9,620 bases of DNA from the NCBI GenBank assembly GCA_041742635.1, contig JBGSIF010000242.1, forward strand, positions 1 to 9,620, read 5' to 3'. Shown piece after piece: positions 1 to 5,504 of the stretch. Both the position numbers and the translations under genes were made by a program. This DNA comes from JTS-AC122 sp041742635. GTDB lineage: Bacteria > Planctomycetota > Phycisphaerae > Phycisphaerales > UBA1924. The notes under the pieces were generated by a model that saw only the letters and a program-made list of their open reading frames with translations, searched no databases and was not told the DNA's origin. Each line of letters begins with the position of its first letter. Within the stretch, counting starts at the first letter, position 1.

Positions 1-1
1 C

Positions 2-1129
2 GACCTGTTCGTCTGCATCGACGGCGGCTTCCTCAACAACTCCAACTGCTTCATCGATCCCTGCGCGGGCCTGATCCCCGCCAACGATGACTGCGCCAAC
101 GCCCTCTCCCTCATGGTCGGCGCCACCATCAACGGTGACACCTCCTGCGCCGGCGTCGACGCCGTCGCTTCCTGCTCGGGCATCGTCATCGCCCCCGGCG
201 TGTGGTTCACCTTCACCGGCACGGGTAACACCATGACCGTTGATACGTGCTCCTCGGCCAACTACGACACCACCCTCGAAGTCTACTGCGGCCCTTGCGA
301 CAACCTCGTCTGCGCCGGCGGCAACGACGACTTCTGCGGCCTGCAGTCGGGCGTCGCCCTCTGCACCACCGCGGGCGAAACCTACCGCGTCTTGGTCCAC
401 GGCTTCGGCGGTGGCACCGGCATCTTCGACATCTCCCTCACCGACGACGGCATCGCCTGCAGCACCGCCCCCGACTGCACCCCCTGCACCGGGATCACCT
501 GCCCGGGTGATGCGGTCAACGAAGCCGAACTCTGCGGCGAAGACCTCAACGGCGGTTGCAACTACGCCGCTGGTCTCCCCACCGCTTTCGAAGCGGTCTC
601 CTGCAACGCCACGATCTGCGGCACGTCGTTCGCGACCACCGCTCTTCGTGACACCGACTGGTACCTCGTGACCGCTCCGGCCACGGGCGTCATCAGCGCG
701 ACCCTCACCGCCGAGTTCAACGCCCTCACCTTCATCCTCGACGTCGGCACACCGGTGCCGAACCCCGCTCCCTGCGGCGCGATCACCGCTCTGGCGACTG
801 GCACGACGCTGCCCTGCGGCACGACGACCATCTCCGCCAGCGGCCTGATCCCTGGCAACTCCTACGTTGTCTTCGTTGCTCCCGCTACCTTCACGGACAT
901 CCCCTGCGATGCCTCCTACTTCATCTCCATCGATCAGGGCATCCCCTGCACGAACCCCTGCCCCTGCGACTGGAACCAGGACGGCGTCCTGAACTCGCAG
1001 GACTTCTTCGACTTCCTCACCGCCTTCTTCTCCGGCAACGCCGACATCAACCTCGACGGCGTGACCAACTCGCAGGACTTCTTCGACTTCCTCACCTGCT
1101 TCTTCACTCCCCCGGCCGGCTGCATGTAA
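2..1129 (+). CDS. Secreted Cys-rich modular protein with C-terminal GC-type dockerin-like domain (5' partial)
   Basis: The frame is open from the window edge to TAA, giving 375 residues; the start and any signal peptide lie upstream. Residues about 27-150 form one module (NDDCANA start, GVWFTFTGTG, DTTLEVYCG, GNDDFCG, then a C-terminal IFDISL strand), resembling the pre-peptidase-C-like beta modules of planctomycete exported proteins. Residues about 168-318 form a second type (CPGDAVNEAELCGEDLNGGCN, then CGTSF and RDTDWYLV). Residues 320-375 carry two EF-hand-like loops, D323-x-N-x-D-G...D334 and D348-x-N-x-D-G...D359, each followed by FFDFLT, and the protein ends AGCM. This matches what I recall as GC-type dockerin domain-anchored proteins. 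The many cysteines and lack of membrane segments suggest an extracellular, disulphide-stabilised, calcium-binding protein. No enzyme motif is visible, so the role (surface adhesion, matrix or structural) is inference. Module identity is fairly sure; function is unknown. Confidence 0.85.
   Translation, partial: DLFVCIDGGFLNNSNCFIDPCAGLIPANDDCANALSLMVGATINGDTSCAGVDAVASCSGIVIAPGVWFTFTGTGNTMTVDTCSSANYDTTLEVYCGPCDNLVCAGGNDDFCGLQSGVALCTTAGETYRVLVHGFGGGTGIFDISLTDDGIACSTAPDCTPCTGITCPGDAVNEAELCGEDLNGGCNYAAGLPTAFEAVSCNATICGTSFATTALRDTDWYLVTAPATGVISATLTAEFNALTFILDVGTPVPNPAPCGAITALATGTTLPCGTTTISASGLIPGNSYVVFVAPATFTDIPCDASYFISIDQGIPCTNPCPCDWNQDGVLNSQDFFDFLTAFFSGNADINLDGVTNSQDFFDFLTCFFTPPAGCM
992..1096 (+). 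repeat. Tandem dockerin-loop duplication inside the secreted protein gene
   Basis: A 30-base stretch at 992-1021 recurs without change at 1067-1096, a 75-base (25-codon) period. It encodes the second half of each calcium loop and the following helix (NSQDFFDFLT). The flanking loop halves differ (DWNQDGVL versus DINLDGVT). Two loops per dockerin are normal for the fold. Identity at DNA level, including wobble bases, points to recent duplication, gene conversion or strong codon bias. Confidence 0.85.
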
Positions 1130-1182
1130 TGCTCGCAAGAGCATGAAGATGTATCCCGATTCGGTGTGACTACAACACCAAC

Positions 1183-1218
1183 AGCCCCCCGGTCGAAAGG
1201 CCGGGGGGCTTGCTTTTT
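1183..1218 (+). terminator. Rho-independent terminator of the dockerin-protein gene
   Basis: The arm AGCCCCCCGG at 1183-1192 pairs perfectly with CCGGGGGGCT at 1201-1210. The stem extends by a U-G and a C-G pair to close a GAAA tetraloop at 1195-1198, giving about 12 pairs. TGC and then five T residues (1214-1218) follow. It lies 53 bases past the stop codon. The very stable stem, GNRA tetraloop and T-tract make this a textbook intrinsic terminator reading in the + direction. Confidence 0.93.
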
Positions 1219-1232
1219 GATTCGTGATGTTT

Positions 1233-1270
1233 CGTCAACACAGCGGCGAGTACGGCGAGCCGCTGTGACG
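1233..1270. repeat. Inverted repeat (9-12 bp stem hairpin) in intergenic spacer
   Basis: CACAGCGGC at 1239-1247 is perfectly complementary to GCCGCTGTG at 1259-1267 with an 11-base loop. Allowing a two-base bulge on the left arm, the outer CGTCA/TGACG bases also pair, so the stem reaches 1233 and 1270. No T-tract follows on either strand. It is distinct in sequence from the neighbouring REP-like units. Its role is unknown; it could stabilise the 3' end of a transcript arriving from the kinase gene on the - strand. Confidence 0.55.
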
Positions 1271-1278
1271 TGCAGAAG

Positions 1279-1308
1279 TTCGTGCAAGTTGGAAAACGTG
1301 CACCACGG
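1279..1308 (-). repeat. REP-like palindromic unit 1 (GTGG head)
   Basis: Read on the - strand, the unit is CC, the tetranucleotide GTGG, the arm TGCACGTT, the loop TTCC, the arm AACTTGCA and a CGAA tail. One stem pair is mismatched compared with unit 3. Head and palindrome layout match the definition of REP elements (GTRG head followed by an imperfect palindrome). It is aligned over its full length with the two units downstream. Confidence 0.75.
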
Positions 1309-1315
1309 GGGTGTG

Positions 1316-1345
1316 CCGTAGTGCGAGTTTCTCAACTCGCACGAG
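1316..1345 (+). repeat. REP-like palindromic unit 2 (GTAG head, inverted relative to units 1 and 3)
   Basis: On the + strand: CC, GTAG, arm TGCGAGTT, loop TCTC, arm AACTCGCA, tail CGAG. The 22-base palindrome at 1321-1342 has perfectly complementary arms. Compared with unit 3 both arms differ at paired positions (A-T pair replaced by G-C), so the stem is conserved by compensatory change while the loop varies. It lies head-to-head with unit 1 (7-base gap) and tail-to-tail with unit 3 (17-base gap). Confidence 0.8.
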
Positions 1346-1362
1346 ATTGGGATGTGGGGGAA

Positions 1363-1392
1363 TTCGTGCAAGTTGGAAAACTTGCACTACGG
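1363..1392 (-). repeat. REP-like palindromic unit 3 (GTAG head), adjacent to the kinase stop codon
   Basis: On the - strand: CC, GTAG, arm TGCAAGTT, loop TTCC, arm AACTTGCA, tail CGAA. The 22-base palindrome at 1366-1387 has perfect arms. It differs from unit 1 at only two positions over about 30 bases. It begins one base beyond the kinase TAA (1394-1396), so a kinase transcript would carry this hairpin at once after the stop. There is no T-tract after it, so simple intrinsic termination is not supported. Confidence 0.8.
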
Positions 1393-1393
1393 G

Positions 1394-2323
1394 TTATTGG
1401 ATCCGCATCATTCGAGCGAACTCGTCGAAGCGGCCTCGGAGTTCGTCTTGGGTGAGACGGGTAAGCCGGTCGAGGCTGAAGGACTCGATATTGAAAGATG
1501 CCGTGACGGTGCCGTGTGCCAGGGCACGCAGGATGACATCGAGTGACTTGGCGTCCGCCGACGGATTTTTGGTGCAGTAGGAGGCGATGAAGCCCATCAT
1601 GCCGCCGGCGAAGGTATCGCCTGCGCCGGTGGGGTCGATGACGGTTTCGGCGGGGTAGGCGGGAAGGGCGCCCATTCCGTCGCGGTGGACGAAGAGGCAG
1701 CCGTGCTCGCCTTTTTTAACCACGACGAACTTAGGCCCCATGTGCAAGATCTTGCGAGCGGCGGCAACGGTGTTGCGTTTGCCGGTGAGGAGTTCGGCTT
1801 CATCGTAGTTGAGGACGAGGCCGTCGATGCTTGCAAGCAGACGGTCGAGTTCGGCGCGCGCGGTATTGATCCAGAGGTCCATGGTGTCGGCGACGACGAT
1901 TTTGGGCTTGGCGAAGTTGGAGAGGAGTTGCATCTGCACCGCCGGGTGGGTGTTGGCGAGGAAGACGAACTGGGAGTCCGAGAAGTTGGCGGGGACGACC
2001 GGGGGCGCTTCAAGGAGGACACCGAGTTCGGTGAACAAGGTGTCGCGTTTGTCCATGTTGTCGTGGTACTTGCCCCCCCAGCGGAAGGTTTTGGACCCGG
2101 AGCGGATTTCGAGTCCTGAGGTATCAATCCCACGGAACTTGGCGAGGGTGAGGAAGTGTTCTTGGGGGAAGTCGTCGCCGACGACAGCGACCATGCGGAC
2201 CTTGTCGTAGAAGGAGGCGGCGGCGGCGAAGTAGGTACACGAGCCGCCGAGGACTCCTTCGACGCGGCCTGTGGGAGCGAAGATAGTGTCGATGCCGACG
2301 GTACCGGTAACGATAAGGGACAT
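1394..2323 (-). CDS. PfkB/ribokinase-family carbohydrate kinase
   Basis: A 309-residue cytoplasmic kinase of the PfkB superfamily, a usual length for the family, expected to transfer the ATP gamma-phosphate to a sugar or nucleoside hydroxyl. The N-terminus has VTGTVGIDTI and a Gly-Gly substrate loop (VLGGSCTYFAAAAS, residues 24-37). An NxxE-type Mg/phosphate motif lies at N172-YD-E175. The family signature 2, DPTGAGDTFAGG, is at 230-241, with anion-hole GAG and catalytic base D236. The ATG at 2323 is chosen because the fold starts there and GGAG lies 7 bases upstream; a longer frame to 2401 adds an unlikely Pro-rich lead. It lies 112 bases downstream of motB on the same strand and may be cotranscribed with it. 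Substrate cannot be told from sequence: ribokinase-, adenosine kinase- and fructokinase-like roles are all possible. All catalytic residues I could check are present. Confidence 0.93.
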   Translation of the reverse strand: MSLIVTGTVGIDTIFAPTGRVEGVLGGSCTYFAAAASFYDKVRMVAVVGDDFPQEHFLTLAKFRGIDTSGLEIRSGSKTFRWGGKYHDNMDKRDTLFTELGVLLEAPPVVPANFSDSQFVFLANTHPAVQMQLLSNFAKPKIVVADTMDLWINTARAELDRLLASIDGLVLNYDEAELLTGKRNTVAAARKILHMGPKFVVVKKGEHGCLFVHRDGMGALPAYPAETVIDPTGAGDTFAGGMMGFIASYCTKNPSADAKSLDVILRALAHGTVTASFNIESFSLDRLTRLTQDELRGRFDEFARMMRIQ

Positions 2324-2330
2324 AGTGAAA

Positions 2331-2334
2331 CTCC
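2331..2334 (-). promoter_or_regulatory. Shine-Dalgarno site deciding the kinase start
   Basis: GGAG on the - strand, separated by 7 bases from the ATG at 2321-2323. It supports that start over the in-frame ATG at 2401. Confidence 0.7.
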
Positions 2335-2435
2335 AATAAGGCCCGGGACAAAGGGGGCGGAGTATATGGTCGGGAAGAGGTGGAGGAAGCCCAGTGCACA
2401 ATCGTGCCGGTCCACCCGGAGTGAGCGTGGTGGCG

Positions 2436-3308
2436 TCAGTGTTGGTCGCGGTGAGTCGAACCGGATTCGGCGGCGGTTTCGGCGAACTGGTCGGTGGGGA
2501 GTGGTTCTTTGGTGACGACGATCTCGACGCGCTGGTTGGTTTGATGCTCGGTGGGTGAGTCGGCGCGGCGTGTGACGGGAGAGCCGTCGGCGCACCCGAC
2601 GATTCGGATCTGGCGCCACGTCACGCCGTGCTCGACGAGGACGCGAGCGACGGCGACGGCGCGGTCGTGAGAGAGTTTCATTCCGGCTTCGGGGTTGTGG
2701 AATGCTTCGGCGGCGCTGGCGTGACCGCGGACCTCGATGAAGACGCGATGCCCTCGGATCTGCTCGGCGACGTCGGCGGCGGTCTTGATGCCCGTGCGGG
2801 CGAGATCGGCGGAGCCGGTATCAAAGGGAACGATGCCGGTGGGCTGGACGTAGTCGCTGGTTTCGATGGCCTGGACGCGGTGGTTGTCGCCTTCGGGTCC
2901 GGGGTCGTTGGTTTCGGAGCGGGCGCGTTGCTCGCGCATGCGGTTGCGGAGGCGGGACTCGTTGGGATTGGAGCCGTTGATGTCGATGGGGGCGTTGAAG
3001 GCTTGGCGCATGGCAATGACGAAATCGAGCATGGCTTCGCTTTGCGCGGCGACGGGGCTTTGGGCCTCGGCGCCCGCGCCGGCACCAGTAGGCTTGGCCA
3101 TGGCCATGGCGAGGAGGATGACAAAGAAGCCCATCATGAGGGCGACGTTGTCGGCGAAGGAGATGAGCCATTCGGGTGCGCCACTCTCTTCGTGCTCTTC
3201 GGCGGGTCCATGGCCGCCGCCGCCGCCGTGGCCGCCACCACCGTGACCACCGTCGGCGTGTCCACCTTCGGCTTCGCCGCCGTGCGATTTATCGTGGTCG
3301 TCTGGCAT
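2436..3308 (-). CDS. motB: MotB-like stator protein (plug/TM segment plus OmpA peptidoglycan-binding domain)
   Basis: A 290-residue inner-membrane stator subunit (E. coli MotB is 308), which would anchor MotA channels to peptidoglycan and carry the ion-binding aspartate. Residues 46-70 contain PEWLISFAD and a single hydrophobic helix; D53 is at the position of the essential MotB aspartate. Residues 153-268 form an OmpA-family domain: FDTGSADL, RGHASAAE (194-201), LSHDRAVAVARVL (212-224) and NQRVEIVV (258-265). The linker (about 72-150) is charged and hydrophilic. The cytoplasmic N-terminus, residues 5-39, is unusually rich in His and Gly (seven His). No clear ribosome binding site precedes the ATG, but the next in-frame Met is inside the membrane helix, so this start is needed. 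It is 74 bases downstream of motA. A non-flagellar MotB/TolR-like stator is possible; no flagellar genes are in view. Confidence 0.9.
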   Translation of the reverse strand: MPDDHDKSHGGEAEGGHADGGHGGGGHGGGGGHGPAEEHEESGAPEWLISFADNVALMMGFFVILLAMAMAKPTGAGAGAEAQSPVAAQSEAMLDFVIAMRQAFNAPIDINGSNPNESRLRNRMREQRARSETNDPGPEGDNHRVQAIETSDYVQPTGIVPFDTGSADLARTGIKTAADVAEQIRGHRVFIEVRGHASAAEAFHNPEAGMKLSHDRAVAVARVLVEHGVTWRQIRIVGCADGSPVTRRADSPTEHQTNQRVEIVVTKEPLPTDQFAETAAESGSTHRDQH

Positions 3309-3382
3309 GGGTGGTCGAGCGTGGGTGGAGGGGTGTGATCAGAGCGAGTGCGGGGTCGTCGGGAGTCGTGGTGGGTGCGGAT

Positions 3383-4168
3383 TTATGCGGCGACCTTGAG
3401 TTTGGAGCGAGAGGCGTATGGGACGAAGGCGATGAGGCGGTCGAGCGTGGAGCGTGGATTTTCGCCGGCTTGGATGCTGAGGATGGCCTGGAGCATCATT
3501 TCCTTGCCTTGGATTTCCTCGGCGGAGCGGAGGGCGAGTTTGTCGCCGATAGGGCCGGCGATGGCGTTGGCAACAACAGCGCCGTACATGGTCGCACAGA
3601 CGGCGACCGCGAGCGCGTGCCCGAGGGCGCCGATGTCGGCACCCTCGCCGAGTTTCCCGAACATACCGACCTGCCCGACGAGGGTGCCGACGAGGCCGTA
3701 GCCGGGGCCGTAGAGTTTGATGAGGTCGAAGAACTTTTTGCCGGCTTTGTGGCGTTCGTGCATGGCCATGACTTCGAGGCGCAGTGTGGCTTCGATGATT
3801 TCGGGAGGGTTGCCGTCGACGGCCATTTTGAGCCCTGAAGCGAGGAACTTGTCGTCGAGTTTGGCGATTTCGCCTTCGAGGGAGAGGATGCCGTCACGAC
3901 GGGCTTTTTCGCTGAGCGCGGAGACGACCTGGATGACATCGGCGGGGCCTTTGCCCTTGTGGAACATGAACTTTTTGCAGTACCCTGGCACGGCTTTCAT
4001 TTTGTCCATGGGCATGGCCATGAAGGTGACGGAGATGGAACCTCCGCCGACCATGAGGACGCCTTCGAGTGAGAAGAACATCATGAAGTTGCCGTGGGAG
4101 ACTTCGAAGAAGACGATGCCTAGACAGGCGACGCCGATGAAGAGTCCGATGAGGCTGGCTTTGTCCAA
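3383..4168 (-). CDS. motA: MotA/TolQ/ExbB-family flagellar motor stator protein MotA (TTG start)
   Basis: A 261-residue integral membrane protein, usual MotA length, expected to form the ion channel of the stator with MotB. Predicted membrane segments are at about 5-22, 28-50 (LEGVLMVGGGSISVTFMAMP), 152-170 and 181-206. The cytoplasmic loop has SEKARRDGILSLE (86-98), the conserved charged region that contacts the rotor in MotA. LYGPGYGLVGTLVG (152-165) holds the conserved proline of the third helix, and HALAVAVCATMYG...GPIGDKL the fourth. The start is placed at TTG 4166-4168 because MDKASLIGLF matches the family N-terminus and GGAG lies 7 bases upstream. There is no ATG near it: the upstream in-frame ATG at 4414 would add 82 Arg/Pro-rich residues unlike the family. 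motB follows after 74 bases, so the two are very likely one operon. Confidence 0.93.
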   Translation of the reverse strand: MDKASLIGLFIGVACLGIVFFEVSHGNFMMFFSLEGVLMVGGGSISVTFMAMPMDKMKAVPGYCKKFMFHKGKGPADVIQVVSALSEKARRDGILSLEGEIAKLDDKFLASGLKMAVDGNPPEIIEATLRLEVMAMHERHKAGKKFFDLIKLYGPGYGLVGTLVGQVGMFGKLGEGADIGALGHALAVAVCATMYGAVVANAIAGPIGDKLALRSAEEIQGKEMMLQAILSIQAGENPRSTLDRLIAFVPYASRSKLKVAA

Positions 4169-4175
4169 GGGAGAA

Positions 4176-4179
4176 CTCC
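4176..4179 (-). promoter_or_regulatory. Shine-Dalgarno site deciding the TTG start of motA
   Basis: GGAG (within CGGAG) on the - strand with a 7-base spacer to the TTG at 4166-4168. Together with the family N-terminus it fixes the non-ATG start. Confidence 0.7.
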
Positions 4180-4237
4180 GAAGTGATGCGGGATCTCGCG
4201 AGAGAATCGGATCGGTGCAAGCCCGAGCATCGAAGTC

Positions 4238-4266
4238 TGCATCGGACACCAGGGCGAAGGTGTCAA
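4238..4266 (-). promoter_or_regulatory. Candidate sigma-70-type promoter upstream of motA
   Basis: On the - strand a perfect TTGACA (4266-4261) is followed after 17 bases by GATGCA (4243-4238). The -35 box is exact but the -10 is poor (2 of 6). It would give a leader of about 60 bases before the motA TTG. No flagellar sigma-28 or sigma-54 box was recognised in the 280-base divergent spacer. Weak evidence. Confidence 0.22.
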
Positions 4267-4448
4267 GCAAAGAAGACGCCGAGGGTGCCGAGCGGGGCCG
4301 GCGCGGGTCGCGCAGGCACTGTGCGCGGCATGATCCATGCGGAACAACGCCCAATAAACACGGTCGAAGAACAACGGGTGGGACAGCGGCTGATAGCGAC
4401 CAGGGGCAAGGCACTTATTGTGTGATGGATGCGTGCTATGCTCCGAAC

Positions 4449-5504
4449 ATGACCGCCGTGTTTCTTAATGGATTGTTCTATTCGGACACCGTGCCTGGGC
4501 TGTCGCTTGCCGAGGCGCGCGTGTCCGCATTCGATACTGGGTTTCAGCACGCCGTGGGGCTGTTCGAGACGATGCTGGGCGGGGTGCGAGAAGCCGGGGC
4601 AACATCAGTCAGCGCCGAGGGCGAGCAAACAGGTTCTGAGACGTCTGGGGTCGCGCCGGGCGTGAGTGGGTGGTGTTATCGGCTGGATGATCACATGCAG
4701 CGGCTGAGCCAATCGGCGTTGGCGCTGGGGCTGAGTGATTCGATCAACCCATCCGCGCTCGGCGAGGCGGTGCTGCAAACCATCGAGTACTCGCGGCTCG
4801 AGCGAGCGCGGGTTCGGCTGACGATCACGGCGGGGGATATGAACATGCTCTCTCGCCGGCCTGCCGATGCGAAGGCGGGGGGAGTGGGTGGGGCGGGGGG
4901 GCGGCGCGACCCGACGATCATGATCGTGGCGCAGCCCGCCACGACGTACCCCGAAGCGATGTTCGAGCGTGGGGTGACTGTGGTGATCGCCGACACGCGT
5001 GCGAATCCGCTCAATCCGTTCGAGTCACACAAGTCGCTGAACTACTGGTGGCGACTGCAGGCGCTGCAAGCGGCGGCGGCGCACGGCGCCGGCGAAGCGA
5101 TCGTGCTGCAAGTGTCGAATCATTTGGCCGGTGGGTGTGTGAGCAACGTGTTTGTGGTGCGTGATGGGGAACTGCATACGCCGATCGCGCGTGGGGAGGA
5201 GCCGGGAGCCGGCACGGGAAGTGCGGGTTTGCCGAGTCCGGTGCTCCCCGGGATTACGCGAGGCGTGGTGCGGGAGGCCGCCGCGGCGATGGGCGTGGAG
5301 TGTCGAACACGGATGCTGAGCGTACAGGAACTGGTGGACGCCGACGAGGTGTTTGTGACGAACTCGTCGTGGGGCGTGCTGCCGGTGGTTGGGGTGATCG
5401 GGCTGGGTGAAAAACGAGCGATCGGGGACGGTGTTCCGGGGAGCATCACCAAACAGGTGCGAGCGCGATGGTTGGAAGATGTGGCGATGGCCGCGATGGT
5501 GTAG
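4449..5504 (+). CDS. Class IV PLP-dependent aminotransferase (BCAT/ADC-lyase/D-amino-acid aminotransferase fold)
   Basis: A 351-residue fold-type-IV PLP enzyme; relatives are usually about 270-310, and the excess is two insertions. It starts VFLNGLFYSD, then AFDTGFQHAVGLFETM (27-42), YRLDDHMQRL (77-86) and RVRLTITAG (121-129). K195 in HKSLNYW is the expected Schiff-base lysine. The C-terminal half has EAIVLQVSN, SNVFVVRDGELHTP (232-245), LPGITRGVVRE (266-276) and ADEVFVTNSSWGVLPV (298-313). Unusual: the Glu that contacts PLP N1 in IlvE and PabC aligns with G228 (LAGGCVSNVF). Insertions at about 45-75 and 137-155 are Gly/Ser/Glu-rich. The ATG at 4449 fits the family start; ATG 4425 in frame is an alternative, and neither has a good ribosome site. 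Substrate is unresolved: branched-chain amino acid, D-amino acid or aminodeoxychorismate. Its last 385 bases are antisense to an open frame on the other strand. Confidence 0.9.
   Translation: MTAVFLNGLFYSDTVPGLSLAEARVSAFDTGFQHAVGLFETMLGGVREAGATSVSAEGEQTGSETSGVAPGVSGWCYRLDDHMQRLSQSALALGLSDSINPSALGEAVLQTIEYSRLERARVRLTITAGDMNMLSRRPADAKAGGVGGAGGRRDPTIMIVAQPATTYPEAMFERGVTVVIADTRANPLNPFESHKSLNYWWRLQALQAAAAHGAGEAIVLQVSNHLAGGCVSNVFVVRDGELHTPIARGEEPGAGTGSAGLPSPVLPGITRGVVREAAAAMGVECRTRMLSVQELVDADEVFVTNSSWGVLPVVGVIGLGEKRAIGDGVPGSITKQVRARWLEDVAMAAMV
4877..4901 (+). other. G-quadruplex-capable G-tract cluster within the aminotransferase gene
   Basis: Four G-runs on the coding strand, of 6, 3, 4 and 7 bases, are separated by loops of 3, 1 and 1 bases (AGT, T, C). 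This satisfies the usual G3+ N1-7 quadruplex pattern with very short loops. It encodes the Gly-rich insertion around residues 143-151 (AGGVGGAGG). Structure formation is inferred from pattern only. Confidence 0.6.

Noticed and set aside
934..1371. 145-codon - strand frame across the terminator and the REP trio.
   Set aside because: It is antisense to the dockerin region, and the rest translates palindromic repeats; no domain.
1366..1387. REP unit 3 as an intrinsic terminator for the kinase.
   Set aside because: No T-tract follows the hairpin on the - strand; the next bases are GAATTCCCCC.
2361..2389. Possible kinase promoter with TATACT as -10 on the - strand.
   Set aside because: The hexamer 17 bases upstream (CTTCCT) matches the -35 consensus at only two positions.
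1597..2619. 340-codon Arg/Ser/Pro-rich - strand frame overlapping the kinase and motB.
   Set aside because: Low-complexity shadow of two well-supported genes in the +1 frame.
4194..4203. Perfect palindrome TCTCGCGAGA upstream of motA.
   Set aside because: 10-base palindromes are expected several times in a window this long; no second copy or known operator match supports a function.
4169..4414. Extension of MotA to the upstream in-frame ATG at 4414.
   Set aside because: It would add 82 Arg/Pro/Ser-rich residues without family similarity; the TTG at 4168 has a well-spaced GGAG and the correct family N-terminus.
3717..4448. Extension of the aminotransferase upstream through the motA region.
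   Set aside because: The added sequence is antisense to motA and unlike any class IV aminotransferase; the family N-terminus starts at ATG 4449.
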